A stretch of 64,000 nucleotides of DNA from Calothrix sp. NIES-4105 (GCF_002368415.1 NZ_AP018290.1:933470-997469); one strand, 5' to 3'. Shown: positions 17,837 to 27,868, counted from the first letter of the stretch. Numbers and translations are program-made. The notes: a model not told the origin generated them from the sequence alone.

Positions 17837-18351
17837 AAATTCAGCTTTTCACATCATAAAAAATTTACAAATTACTCCTGCTGATGAGCTGACCTTAATA
17901 ATGCAACTCCCCCTACCACTATTGCATATCCTGCTTTACGGGGAACTGAACTTGGAAGAGGTCCAAAACGAATAAAAAGACCAATTACTACAGCCATTTT
18001 GATTTTGTTACGTTTATAGATGATATGCGTAACGAACTTTAATAAACCAGGAGTGCGAAAATAAAAGCTAATTATTCAAAAAGCTAAATTTAATGAAACT
18101 CATTTATAGTAATGATTATGAACGGGTAGATTGCTCTAAGTAACAAAATTTTGTTTTATAACAGTAACCCATCCGTTACATCCGTTCTATCCGTTGCCAA
18201 GACTACATCCATTTAGCTAAAAAGCCAAAAAGATAAATTTAGCCAGTGAATATGACCAACGCAAGCGAGTTGGTAAAATTAAACGGCTAATAACAATGTT
18301 AGGTAATTCTTACTCTAGATTTAGCATTTTTTACTTTTTACACCATCAACT
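17837..18351. other. Gene-free stretch
   Basis: No intact gene seen. On the minus strand 17872-17998 a 41-residue membrane-like peptide would be encoded if one C were removed from a run of five (near 17940-17944); as written it stops early, so it is at best a relic. Confidence 0.4.
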
Positions 18352-19170
18352 TTGCCTTTGGTTGTTGGCATAGGCTATGAAATGTGGGGCGAATTTGATG
18401 TTAAAAAAGAAAATTCAGATTCAGACATACCTGTGTGGGGCGAATTTAAGCCAGATAATTGCACTGGATATGGTTACAGGCAATTCTCATCTGTTCTATG
18501 GGAAATTAAAAAGGGGGAAAGTTGGGAGGAAGCTTGCAACAAAGCTCAAGCAGTCATTAAAGGGCAATGGTTTGATAGACCCACTCGAATTGTTAACAAG
18601 GGTTTAAACATTTGGGGCGAATTTGATGTTTTAGATGATACTTGTGAGTCTTTAGCTGACTTGGTAGCAAATATCAACACTATGATCCGCAAAGGAAATA
18701 AAAAAGTATCCCGTCGCGACCTGAACCTTGGAGAACAAAAGATACACCTTGATTTGGGAGGAGAAGGATACCACGAGGCACATGGCGTAGTTTCCGGTTT
18801 TAGAACAGCGATTAATCTTAATGCTCAAGAATATGATTCACAATACAAAGATTTGAAGATTCCTCATCTGGTTTTGGTTAATTATAGTGAGCCTTATCCT
18901 TTCGCTGATAACTTTGCTGATTACATTACCATGCAAGGTGCTCCACTTACCCCACACAATCTAGATGAAATTGTAAGGATGTTGCGTAAAGGAGGTAAAG
19001 TCGGACTTTGGATCGACCAAAATTTCTTCCAAAAACAAATAGATGATTTGGCATCTAAACTGGACTCAAAGCCCAAGAAAGTAAATAAATATGAAGATGA
19101 ATTTGGTGGGAGAGCGGGATATACAAAGATTTTAATTAAAGACGGTAGAATAACTCACGATGAATTTTGA
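18352..19170 (+). CDS. Protein with three WGEF motifs and a C-terminal methyltransferase-like domain
   Basis: 272 residues from TTG 18352 (ATG 18382 is an alternative; neither has a good ribosome site, so the N-terminus may be missing). The first half carries WGEF three times: MWGEFDV, VWGEFKP and IWGEFDV (about residues 11, 29 and 87), twice followed by a D/N-C pair. The second half has a degenerate SAM-binding pattern: HLDLGGEG (about 132-139), INLN, then PFADNFADYITMQGAPL and LRKGGKVGLWID, as in class I methyltransferases and methyltransferase-like toxin domains. Function unknown; a modification enzyme or toxin acting with a WGEF-binding partner is speculation. Confidence 0.6.
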   Translation: MPLVVGIGYEMWGEFDVKKENSDSDIPVWGEFKPDNCTGYGYRQFSSVLWEIKKGESWEEACNKAQAVIKGQWFDRPTRIVNKGLNIWGEFDVLDDTCESLADLVANINTMIRKGNKKVSRRDLNLGEQKIHLDLGGEGYHEAHGVVSGFRTAINLNAQEYDSQYKDLKIPHLVLVNYSEPYPFADNFADYITMQGAPLTPHNLDEIVRMLRKGGKVGLWIDQNFFQKQIDDLASKLDSKPKKVNKYEDEFGGRAGYTKILIKDGRITHDEF

Positions 19171-19222
19171 TTTCTGCCTTCATCAAGCCAGAGCAATAGA
19201 AGCGGTTAATTGCAGATGTTTA

Positions 19223-19450
19223 CTACATAGTACATAATTTTTTGCTTTCCTGATTAGGATTTGGAATAGACTTGAGTAACCCACATCCGCGTGCAAGCAA
19301 ATTATCTAAGTCAACCACATCTAAGTTCAAAAAAATTATTGTATTATCACTATCTATAGAAATAGCTATTGTTTTACCTTTGTGGGAAATTACGATTGGA
19401 ACTGAGTCTATATTTCCAGTAAAGGTTTTAATTTCTTGTAAAGTATTCAC
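19223..19450 (-). CDS. Small unknown protein, convergent with the WGEF gene
   Basis: 75 residues from GTG 19450, with a regular alternation of short strands and a helix (IVISHKGKTIAISI, LDVVDLDNLLARG). Composition is protein-like and better than the overlapping plus-strand frame. No domain recognised. It faces the WGEF gene across 52 bases. A partner or immunity role cannot be supported from orientation; it may also be a fragment. Confidence 0.4.
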   Translation of the reverse strand: MNTLQEIKTFTGNIDSVPIVISHKGKTIAISIDSDNTIIFLNLDVVDLDNLLARGCGLLKSIPNPNQESKKLCTM

Positions 19451-19592
19451 ATCCCGAAGTTTTTTTTAAATATGCATTTAGGCGCCTAATAAAGCCTAAA
19501 ATAGCAGGTTAAAAACTGCTGAAATGTCTACTAAATAGCCTTTTCAGCAGTTCAATCTGAATCTTTTGATACATTGTTAATTACGATAGTAT

Positions 19593-19890
19593 CTATTGAA
19601 ATTTTCGACGACAAAACTTGTGATAGGCAAAAGTGCCACGCACGGCATTGGTATAAGCGTAAAGAAGCGGGATTGAGATAAATTTTACACTAAGTGGGGC
19701 AGGCGCTATAATCAGAGTGAGTGTAACGATAATACTTAGGGTAAGTCCAATAATTGCTGCTGTACGAGACATTTTGTAAATACCCCACGCGATACCTCCA
19801 TTGACAATAATGTTAATAATAAATATTAATCTATCACCTACCGATAAAGCGATTATTCCTGCCAAGACAGCAGCAATAACAGAAATCCAA
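19593..19890 (-). pseudogene. Truncated small membrane protein
   Basis: The frame encodes at least three hydrophobic segments (VWISVIAAVLAGIIALSVG, IFIINIIVNGGIAWGIY, IIGLTLSIIVTLTLIIAP) and ends in a basic tail (YHKFCRRKF). A TTG at 19865 is the only start codon in the frame track, but the membrane segment continues upstream to about 19890 and then meets the oppositely oriented ATPase fragment, so the N-terminus has been lost at a rearrangement junction. Confidence 0.5.
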
Positions 19891-19895
19891 ACTGC

Positions 19896-20447
19896 GTGTA
19901 TTACGATATTATCAGCGATGGAACTCAGACTTTAATTCCAAATGTTACCTATCAAGACGCACAAAACCAACTTTGGGGCAGCAAAGCACTTAGAAATAAA
20001 GAGTTTAACTGGTTAACAAAAGTTAGTTATTGGGAAGGGTTATCGCATCCCAATTCCGATATATGGAATCACATTTACCGCCACTTGTATAATTTTTTAG
20101 GTCGCATTGCACCAACACCTGAAAATAATTATCAACTTGTAGTGGCGCCGCAAGCAGAAAATCATTCCCAAATTGCAAAAAACATTGAACGTGTATGTTT
20201 AACTGCTGGTTTTAAATCGGCTATCATAATTTCCACACCAATAGCAATATTATCCCGTTGGGTTGCAGAATATGCTATTTCCGAAATTCGTGAGAAAAAG
20301 ATTGTAGTAGTAGTGGCAGTTGGAGATGTTTCCACTACAGTAGGCGCCTACGAACTTTATCCTAATACACAACAGTCTTTTTCTCCTTTTTATCTCACTA
20401 ACGCTAGTTCCCAAATTCATATTTATAACACTGGTTTAGCCTACTGA
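19896..20447 (+). pseudogene. Fragment of an actin/Hsp70-fold (ASKHA) ATPase
   Basis: 183 residues from GTG 19896. The start resembles an interior strand of an Hsp70-like domain (ISDGTQTLIPNVTYQDAQNQ, then WGSKAL), followed by LVVAPQAENHSQIAKNIERVCLTAG (read in parts) and IVVVVAVGDVSTTVGAYEL, which fits the phosphate-2 strand. The first nucleotide-binding loop (DxGT) is absent, and the protein stops after about half the expected length. It lies upstream of an IS4 relic and a HerA-like relic and probably belonged to the same module. Assignment is by pattern only. Confidence 0.45.
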
Positions 20448-20554
20448 AACGCAAACATACTAAGTATATTCAGTCTGAAGGGGTGACAAGGCGCCTGAAA
20501 AGCTTTACAGGTAGAGTGTGTAACATTTCGTGGTAAAAAAAGATAGGTCTACAA

Positions 20555-21300
20555 TTGTCAACAAGACCAACAAACATGATAATATTGCCTACATTTTACC
20601 AAAAGCACCTGAAAAGTCAACTAAAACTAGCTGATTTTATCTTCCTACAGATTTTATTAATTCTTCTACAATATATCAAAAAAGTAAGTTTAGAAAAGCT
20701 AGCTAACGCTCTACCGATAGGAATTCAATTTGAAAGCAGAAGGAAAAGAATACAGCGATTCTTATCTTTACCTTATCTCACAATCGAAAAAGTTTGGTTT
20801 CCAATAGTGACGACTTTCTTAGAAACGTATTTTGAACACGAAAAAATCATTTATCTAGCCATTGACCGTACAAATTGGCAAAATCTTGCCACGGGGAGTA
20901 CTCCCTGTGGCAAAGTTTTGCGGGTCGGATTAATTTATTTGTAACTAGCATTATTTGGGATAAAAGAGCGTTTCCTATATATTTGGAATTATTGCCAAAA
21001 TTAGGAAGTAGTAATTTTGATGAACAGAAAGCTCATCTCTCTAAATCTATCCCGCTTTTTAAAAAATATAAAATTTGTGTATTAGGAGACAGAGAATTTT
21101 GCTCAGTCCACTTAGCAAAGTGGTTATCAGAGCAGTCTTTATATTTCTGCTTACGTCTTAAAAAGAATGAATTTATTGAGATAAAAAAAGATATTTGGGT
21201 TGAGCTAAATGATTTAGGCTTAGTACCCGGAACTTCAATGTTCATTCAAGGAACTAAAGTGACAAAAAACAAAGGTTTTATGAATTTTAATGTTGCATTA
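20555..21300 (+). pseudogene. IS4-type transposase relic, interrupted and 3'-truncated
   Basis: The first frame (20555 on) reads KKVSLEKLANALPIGIQFES and AIDRTNWQN, the second (to 21300) NLFVTSIIWDKRAFPIY, CVLGDREFCSVHLAKWL and CLRLKKNEFIEI: an IS4-superfamily DDE transposase. The two frames are separated by a ~44-base palindromic insertion at about 20885-20928. The 3' end is lost: after KNKGFMNFNVA the sequence passes directly into the HerA-like gene near 21295. No right inverted end remains. Confidence 0.75.
20885..20928. repeat. Small palindromic repeat inserted in the transposase
   Basis: Bases 20886-20913 form a near-perfect 28-base palindrome centred on GGGAGTACTCCC with arms TTGCCAC/GTGGCAA. 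Removing about 44 bases restores the conserved transposase run RTNWQN-I-NLFVTSIIW and the frame. It behaves as a mobile small dispersed repeat. Confidence 0.7.
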
Positions 21301-22180
21301 TCGTTATGTTTTAATGACTGTTGCTGAACCATTGGATCCGTCGGTTATTGACCAAACCCTCGATATTTGTCGGCGCCTTAAAAGCGAGGTACATAGTTAT
21401 ATTAAATCTACAAAATCGCGCAGCGAAGGTAGTTCTGAAAGTTACTCTAAAAGCGAACATGGTTGGAAATTTTATACATCTCAAAATAATTACCTCAGCC
21501 CTAGAGCCACCTTTAACGAACGCTGCGCTCTTACCCCATGTTTGCAAGACCTTTATGACAAAATAGAAACAGTATTAACTAACAAAAAATACGGTCAAGA
21601 AATCCACCAAAACATGGGTGCAGCAATACGTAGTAGATTGAGTAGTCTTATGGTTGGTAACAAAGGACTCATGCTCAATACTCGTCGCTCTGTACCTTTA
21701 GAAAACCTTTTCGCCAACCCCACTGTTATCGAACTGCAAAATTTAGGTGATGACGAAGAAAAAGCCTTTGTTATGGCGCTACTTTTAGTCCTACTTTATG
21801 AATATGCTGAAGTCCGACAACGTAATCTTCCCCCTAACTTTAGTGGTAAACTACAACACCTAACTTTAGTAGAAAAAGCTCATCGTCTATTACAAGCGGC
21901 GCCTGGTTTTAGCTCTCCTGAAGTTAGGAATCCCCGTGGTAAAGCTGTAGCTATGTTTACAGATATGCTTGCAGAAATGCGAGCCTATGGGGAAGGGTTT
22001 ATTATTGCCGACCAAATACCCAATAAGTTGGCGCCAGAAATTCTTAAAAACTCTAACATTAAAATTGTTCACCGTCTTGCAGCCCCTGATGACAGAGAAG
22101 TAACAGGTAGTTGTATTAATCTTAACTCTCGTCAAATTAGAAACCTGAATAACCTCGCTCCAGGCTTTGCCGTTATCCAT
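21290..22180 (+). pseudogene. HerA/VirB4-like ATPase, both ends lost
   Basis: The frame runs 21290-22336, but only up to about 22180 reads as the family: SSLMVGNKGLMLNTRRSVP, LENLFANPTVIELQNLGDDE, a Walker-B-like LTLVEKAHRLL (about residue 188), and IADQIPNKLAPEILKNSN with IKIVHRL, the typical end of HerA/VirB4-type ATPases. The N-terminal half with Walker A is gone, replaced by the IS4 relic. At about 22180 the frame leaves the family and the next protein takes over in another frame. Such ATPases work as hexameric DNA translocases in defence or conjugation modules. Confidence 0.6.
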
Positions 22181-22182
22181 TT

Positions 22183-23143
22183 TATTATCGATTCATCGAT
22201 GATGAAGATAAACGCTATCAGTATAACGAAGGTTACAAAAACTATCGGGGACGTGCTTCAGAGTATAAACTCGCAGAAAATTATAGAACTTCAGTCCCAG
22301 AACTTTTTGGCGCCATTAATGAACTGTTACAAATGAAGGTTGAAACTGGTCAACAGCAACAAGAGTTTGTTGAAAAGCTCGCTTATTTATTTGCTTCAGA
22401 TGGTATTTTATCTCGGAAGTTACAAATTAAGAGACAAAGAATTTTGCAGAGCGAAGGTTATCCTCAATACTTTGATGTTCAAAGATTTTTATATCGATAT
22501 GAGCTACGGCATAATAAAGAAAACCAAGTGTTGGTAGTTGAGTTTAATAAAGAGCCAACTAATAAAATTATTCCTCGACGAAAAACTCGACTTTCAATTT
22601 TATGAGTACCAAGAAAGCGAAGATATTAACTTGCCAACACCTTACGGAACTGACAACTTTGTTTATACTATAGGTGCCAGTAGCGTTGGTAAAACATACT
22701 TCTTTCATGCTATGGAAGATTGTAGTAATACGTCGGAATTAGCTTGCTCTCTCAAATACCTGGATATTAAAGCTTCTGAGGTAGATAAAAAACGGGATAC
22801 AAATATATGGAAAGCAGGAGAACAGTTAGAACCTAGAGAAAAGCACCTCCAGAGCAAAGTTCGTAAGTTGTGCCGTTTTACGTTCTATGAAATTGCAGAT
22901 ACCCAGATAACAGAGGATAGTATTACCAGATGGCAATCTTTGCAAGGGTATTTTGAGCGGCGTTTACCCGCTGCGATCATCCTGATATTCTCAGCCGAAG
23001 AACAGGATAATTTAAAATCTTACAATCTTTTAGTTAATTTACTCGATAAGCTGGCTCAAGAAGGCGCCTACCAACGCGCGCAGCAAGCTTATCCGACAAC
23101 TCCAAATGGTACTGATTCTTATTATCCTCATACGCTAAAATAA
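22183..23143 (+). pseudogene. P-loop GTPase-like protein, frameshifted
   Basis: From about 22183 the frame reads FIDDEDKRYQYNEGYKNYRG (no start codon of its own) through 22605; a one-base shift near 22590-22600 continues it as YEYQESEDINLPTPYGTDN and to 23143. VYTIGASSVGKTYFF is a Walker A loop typical of small GTPases, and FTFYEIADTQ with IILIFSAEEQDNLKSY fits the following strands. It may belong to GTPases known in conflict systems; that family name is inference. Its last ~110 bases overlap the integrase on the other strand. Confidence 0.5.
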
Positions 23144-23697
23144 CGCGCGGGTCAGCATGTCTACTAAGATGCTGTACCTTTCTATAATCCCCCTTCGCCA
23201 AATCAAGCGCTTCCGTAATACCGCTATGTCTAATCCTGTGTGGAGACATTCTTTTGCTAATCCCCGCACGCGCGCAAGTCATCCTCACAATTGCATACAA
23301 CCCATCCCCGCTTAACGGGCACCCAAAATTATGAAAATCCATCGCAATAAACAGCGGGTTAGTTGGCTTTACACTATCACGACAACACAACCAACTATGT
23401 ATAGCATCCGCAACATTCTTATTCAAATCCACCCTAACATCATCATTCCCTTTACCCTTACCATACACCCGCAGCACAGACTCCTGATAATTAAAATCAC
23501 TCACTTTCAACCTAGAAATCTCACACCGTCGCAACACATTCGACCAAAACAGTAAAAACAAAGCATAATCGCGCTTCCCTTTATCGGTACTTACATCAAT
23601 AACATCAAAAACCTTATTATACTCATCCATCCTCACTCCAGAAGTATCTCTGTACTTAGTGACACGCATCGACTCAATCCGGTCACTATCAAATCTA

Positions 23698-24716
23698 CAG
23701 CGAATTGCGGGTTTATGAGGTACAGTAACAACGATTTGTGAACCAATTTTTTAAATGTTTTGGATTAATCAAGTCTAAAGCCGTTGCAATAAGGTTATCA
23801 ACCAATGAGCGCTGTGCTTGGAGAGAATTGACGTAAAAAAGCGCGATTGTTGTGACCACCAAAGTTCAATCGGATTAAAGTCAGAAGAATATGGTGACAT
23901 ATAGAAAACACTGGCACCTTTTGATGCAATCAAAGGTTCAATCGTAGATACTTTATGAGACGGTACATTATCCATCACAACTACGGCACCAGGCCACAAT
24001 TGGGGAAGCAAACATTTTTCTATAAATACCTCAAATGCATTTCCATCCATTGAGTTATTCATTGTCATGACAGCTAATACTTTATTTAAGCTTATCGCTC
24101 CAATAACAGTAACTTTGGCGCCTCGATAGAATGGTTTTAAATCATACACTCTGTGTCCGTAAGGGTTTCGAGCATGAGTTCGCGTTAAACCGAGCAAAAC
24201 AGCCATTTCATCCAAGAAAACGCGCGTTCTCTGGGTCTATGGCTCTAACTTGTTCCCAGAATTCACATCTTAGCTTTTGTACTCTTTCCGTGGCGCCCTG
24301 GCTGCTGCGTAGCGTCTTTTTTTTTGTGTCAAATTTTGTCTTTGCAACGCACGACACATAGCACTAATACTTAGCCATACATCATAAGTTTGACCCCAAT
24401 ATTCACTTGGGTTCAGCTAGAGTTGCATCTGGATATTTTTGTACCATTTGAGCTAGTTCGATTTTGTTTTTATCCAACTCACTCTTGATTCCTCCGCCAA
24501 GATTCGTGGCTCTACGTGACCTTCATTTTTCTTCATCTCAAGTAATTTCTGCACAAAGCTTCTGCTTACATCGAATCTAGAAGCAACCCTTCTGACCGAA
24601 ATATTACCTTGCTTATAAGCTTTGACTATTTTTTCTCGCAAGTCGATAGAGTAAGCTTTCATTATTCCTATTGATGCACACTTTTTTATTGTACCTCATT
24701 TACCTGCAATCCGCTG
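23698..24716 (-). mobile_element. IS630-family element with TA target duplication
   Basis: The ends are long imperfect inverted repeats: on the plus strand CAGCGAATTGCGGG with TATGAGGTACAGTAA at the left, and the complement of CAGCGGATTGCAGG with AATGAGGTACAATAA at the right. TA flanks both sides (23696-23697 and 24717-24718), the signature of IS630/Tc1 elements. Total 1,019 bases. It lies inside the integrase gene and its transposase is broken. Confidence 0.82.
23775..24662 (-). pseudogene. IS630 transposase, frameshifted
   Basis: The N-terminal HTH (24662-24453: YSIDLREKIVKAYKQGN, VRRVASRFDVSRSFVQKLL) and the DDE domain (24215-23775: FLDEMAVLLGLTRTHARNPY, VVVMDNVPSHK, YSSDFNPIELWWS) are intact in motif, but the middle (about 24450-24215) needs several frame changes; it reads in pieces as LQRQNLTQKK and LRCEFWEQVRAIDPENARF. 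Inactive as written. Confidence 0.8.
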
Positions 24717-25076
24717 TATAATTACACCGCTTCAAATTCCTCCCTGCCTTGATCAAAAACTTAATTGCCGCAAGATACCGATTAACCGTCGCTGACTTCC
24801 TACCCTCAGCAACCAGATAATTCTTAAATCTCAAAATCAAAGTATTAGCAGACTCCTCATCCAAACCCCAAAACTCCTCAACATCCTCATGAGTAAGCAC
24901 CCGATGCAAAAAATAATGAAAAACACCTTAATATTCCCAGCATACCCCCGTTGCTTAGTCCCCGCCTTCTGCTGTAACTCCGTCAAAAAATCACTCCAAT
25001 ATCGCAACTCGTCAGCTATAGCACCAAGCTGACCAGACCTATAAATAACGATTTCTTGGGACTTCCCACCGCTCAT

Positions 25077-26476
25077 AAAAACACCTGAAGTTCATGACAA
25101 TGCATATTTTCATTAACGCCCAACCCTCCACACACTGACATCCGTTGAGCTACGCAAAACGTCTCCATTAATACACAAGCACCAGATCTCAGAAAAAATA
25201 TCACGAGTTTTATTGAAGAGGCGCCGCATCACCAGAGCATTGAACGCAGTAATAAGAACACTTGCCCAAAAAAACAACTCCACTCACGAGCGTCAAATGG
25301 GGAGCGCTTTTTATTACTTATTAAAACTTGTAGACTTACTATATGCAGTTAGTAAGCAGTACCACATCATAAATTTTTGGTACAAGCTCAAACTTACTTA
25401 TAATTAATAGCTTAATAATATCTCGTAAATCAGAAATAAAACTAACTAAAACTCCTTTCCGTACCGTGCCTGTACCAGGCAAAAAGCGGTTTTTGTACCT
25501 AAAAAACAACAATTTTTGTACCGAAAACAACTTTGAAACTGTCTATTGAAACAGTATTTTTAATTTTAGGCAGTCTCTGGAACTAAATTTTGTACCCTGT
25601 TACAATACCAAGAGCAACACAAAATTTTTTTTCTATGGATCAATATTATGTGCCCTAAAAAAAATATTTTTTGAAATTTTCTCTGTACCACACTCAAAAT
25701 TGGTACTATTTTTCTGTCCCCGTTAGTACTATTTTGGCACTCAGTACCTAAAAAACAGGTACAAAACAGGATAAAAAGAAGATACAAACAGGTTTTTTAT
25801 TACCACTTCTGTACCGTCAACGTACCTTTGTATTTATGAGCTAGTACCAATCATTTTTGAATTAGTAATTTATATATTTAAATAATACTTATATAGCATT
25901 AATAATGATTATTTTATTAAAAGTTTTATAAGAAACCAAAAAAATTAGTAATTTTAAAATTACAAATATTTTAATTAAGGTTAGTAATTACACTAAAAAG
26001 GGTGGTACTGCTGAGTTTTGACGTTGTGTGTTGAAGAAAACCCTAACCCTATTCTCCAAATAGAATGAAAGTACATTAGCTCTGTTTTGTGTTTAGGAGA
26101 GTGACTGAGAGAGGTTTTAAAGCACGCGGAAAAGCCAGGGTGATTTAGACTGTACCACCCTAGATATTGTGAGCGCTTTGATTGTGCGCGTTTTAAAATC
26201 TAGTAAATTGCTTTGTGCTGATGTTATTTGGTATGCACGTTCTAATTCGATGCCGTATTGCTTTGGGTTGAGTTATTTTGACTCGCGTAAATAACATCAA
26301 AGTCATGCGTATTTAGATAATCGTAAAGCCTTTAACTGTCCTACGATTTTTGTTTATAGGTGCCAAACTTCTCTGTGGACTTTGTATCTCTGTGGTAAAT
26401 ATTAGAACAACTCTTTCTTTGCGTACTTTGCGCCCTTTGCGGTTTATTACTCTAGCCCGCGTCTTGGTGAGCATAA
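25077..26476. other. Gene-free, AT-rich 1.4 kb stretch
   Basis: No credible gene. It contains the GTAC-motif array (separate entry), a poly-A/T-rich core at about 25850-25985, and at 26375-26455 a copy of the dispersed 'ctctgtgg...tttgcgccctttgcggttt' repeat. It sits between the integrase start and an IS701 element, so it may be the end of an integrated element. Confidence 0.6.
25359..25847. repeat. Array of 15 GTAC-core motifs (mostly TTGTACC / GGTAC)
   Basis: GTAC occurs at 25359, 25380, 25461, 25472, 25495, 25518, 25592, 25685, 25703, 25726, 25744, 25759, 25811, 25822 and 25844, with three more at 26005, 26071 and 26152. In this AT-rich stretch only one or two would be expected. Several spacings are 11, 22 or 23 bases, near one or two helical turns (25461/25472/25495/25518; 25703/25726; 25811/25822/25844). 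Two copies share a longer context, tttttgtacc followed by an A run. This looks like an iteron-type protein-binding array. Confidence 0.6.
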
Positions 26477-27868
26477 CAGGACTTACGCAACTGGCACAAT
26501 CAGTCTCGGCGCGGCGAAGCCGTGCCATCGATGTAAATCAGCGCCACCAAAAGGCGCCAGTTGCAGGCATCTCTCAGGACGGGGCTTCGCCGCGCTATCG
26601 ATGTGAGTCCAGTTACCATTGCTTAAAACGTACTCTTAAAACAGCGAATTTTACAATTCGTAAAAATAGATTTTTAATTACAGGCATCATAAGTGATAAA
26701 AATAGTATTTTTCTCCCTTAAGTGAGAAAATAATGAATATCTCTGAGATTTTAATAGATTATTCATTATGAAATTTACAAAACTAGATTATTGTCAGTAT
26801 TTACTGAGTAGTCAAATTAACTATACCATTACTAATTTAGCTGAACATCTAGAAAATACTAGTCATGATAAAATTAATAATTATTTAAAAAAAGAGAAGT
26901 TAACTCCTCGTATACTTTGGGATAATGTGAAAAATATAGTTGAAGGAGATGAAGATGCTTATATCATATTTGATGATACAGTTTTAGATAAAAGGTATTC
27001 TGAGGAAATAGAAATAGTCAGGAGACAGTATAGTGGTAACGAACATGGTGTTGTCAAAGGTATTGGTATAGTTAGCTGCATATACGTGAATCCAAAAACT
27101 CTGAATTTTTGGGTAATAGATTATCGCATTTTTAATCCTGAGAATGATGGTTGAACGAAGGTAGACCACGTTAAGAATATGCTGGAAAGCCTTGTATACC
27201 ACAAGCTTATACCGTTTGATACTGTTTTAATGGATACATGGTATGCTGTGAATAATTTAATGCTTTATATTGATAGTTTAGACAAAACTTATTATTGCCT
27301 TTTAAAAAATAATCGTTTAGTCGATGATACATTTGGTCAAGATAAATATAAAAATATTGAAGCTTTAGAATGGAGTAATGAAGATGCGCGAATGTGGTAA
27401 AATAATTAAAATTAAAGCGTTCCCTTTCAATAAAAAGGTGAAACTATTCCGGGTTACTATCTCTACTAATAGAACGGATTATATCGTAACTAACGATTTA
27501 TCTCAAAGTTTAACGGATGTTGTACTTCATGTGTGTAAAATTCGTTGGAAGATTGAGGAGTTTGCCTTCGGCATACTTCGTAAACATCGAGAAATCAAAC
27601 AGCTAACAGGTATTGAATCTTGTCAATGCCGTAAAGCTCGTCTTCAAAGGAACCATATTGCTTGTGCTATGTTAGTTTGGCTTAGACTCAAAAATTTAGC
27701 TTACAAAACAGGTCAAACTGTTTATCAAATCAAACACAATTTACTTTCTAATTATTTAATTCAGCAATTAAAACGTCCAGACGTTTATATGTGTTTAGCG
27801 TGATTTAAATTACCGCGCGGCGGGGGCGAAGCCCCCGCCAGCACTTTGTGCCAGTAGCGTAAGTCCTG
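26477..27868 (+). mobile_element. IS701-family element with 5-bp target duplication
   Basis: Inverted ends start CAGGACTTACGCAACTGGCA at 26477 and end with the complement (tgccagtagcgtaagtcctg) at 27868, about 23 bases each with one mismatch. CATAA flanks both sides (26472-26476 and 27869-27873). Length 1,392 bases. GC-rich hairpins (ggcgggggc-gaa-gcccccgcc near 27821-27841) lie inside the right end. The transposase is broken. Confidence 0.8.
26768..27803 (+). pseudogene. IS701-family transposase with stop, frameshift and small insertion
   Basis: IIFDDTVLDKRYSEEIEIVR and QYSGNEHGVVKGIG mark an IS701/DDE_5 transposase. Three lesions: an in-frame TGA at 27152-27154 (after NPENDG; the frame continues TKVDHVKNMLESLVYHKL), a one-base shift near 27390-27395 (DARM to CGKIIKIKAF), and a 21-base in-frame insert coding AFGILRK within the conserved IRWKIEEF/HREIKQLTG motif (about 27563-27583). 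It cannot be active. Confidence 0.82.

Larger units (their letters stand above)
23034..25076 (-). pseudogene. Tyrosine recombinase (integrase) split by an IS630 element
   Basis: N-terminal part 25076-24719: an SAM-like core-binding region (ELRYWSDFLTELQQKAG, FWGLDEESANTLILRFKNYL), with a one-base deletion in a T run near 24905-24910. C-terminal part 23695-23034: catalytic Arg in LRRCEISRLK, HRIRHSGIT, LSRHADPRVILAYE (His and likely Tyr). Removing the IS and one TA joins KRCNY to RFDSDRIESMRVTKYRD in frame, giving about 350 residues. The last ~35 codons overlap the GTPase relic, so the original stop was probably lost at a junction around 23080-23100. Confidence 0.78.

Noticed and set aside
17872-17998. 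Possible 41-residue membrane peptide on the minus strand
   Set aside because: A run of five C (four needed) breaks the frame; not an intact gene as written.
25213-25787. Short frames inside the GTAC array
   Set aside because: AT-rich, rich in Phe/Leu by composition, no starts; treated as non-coding array.
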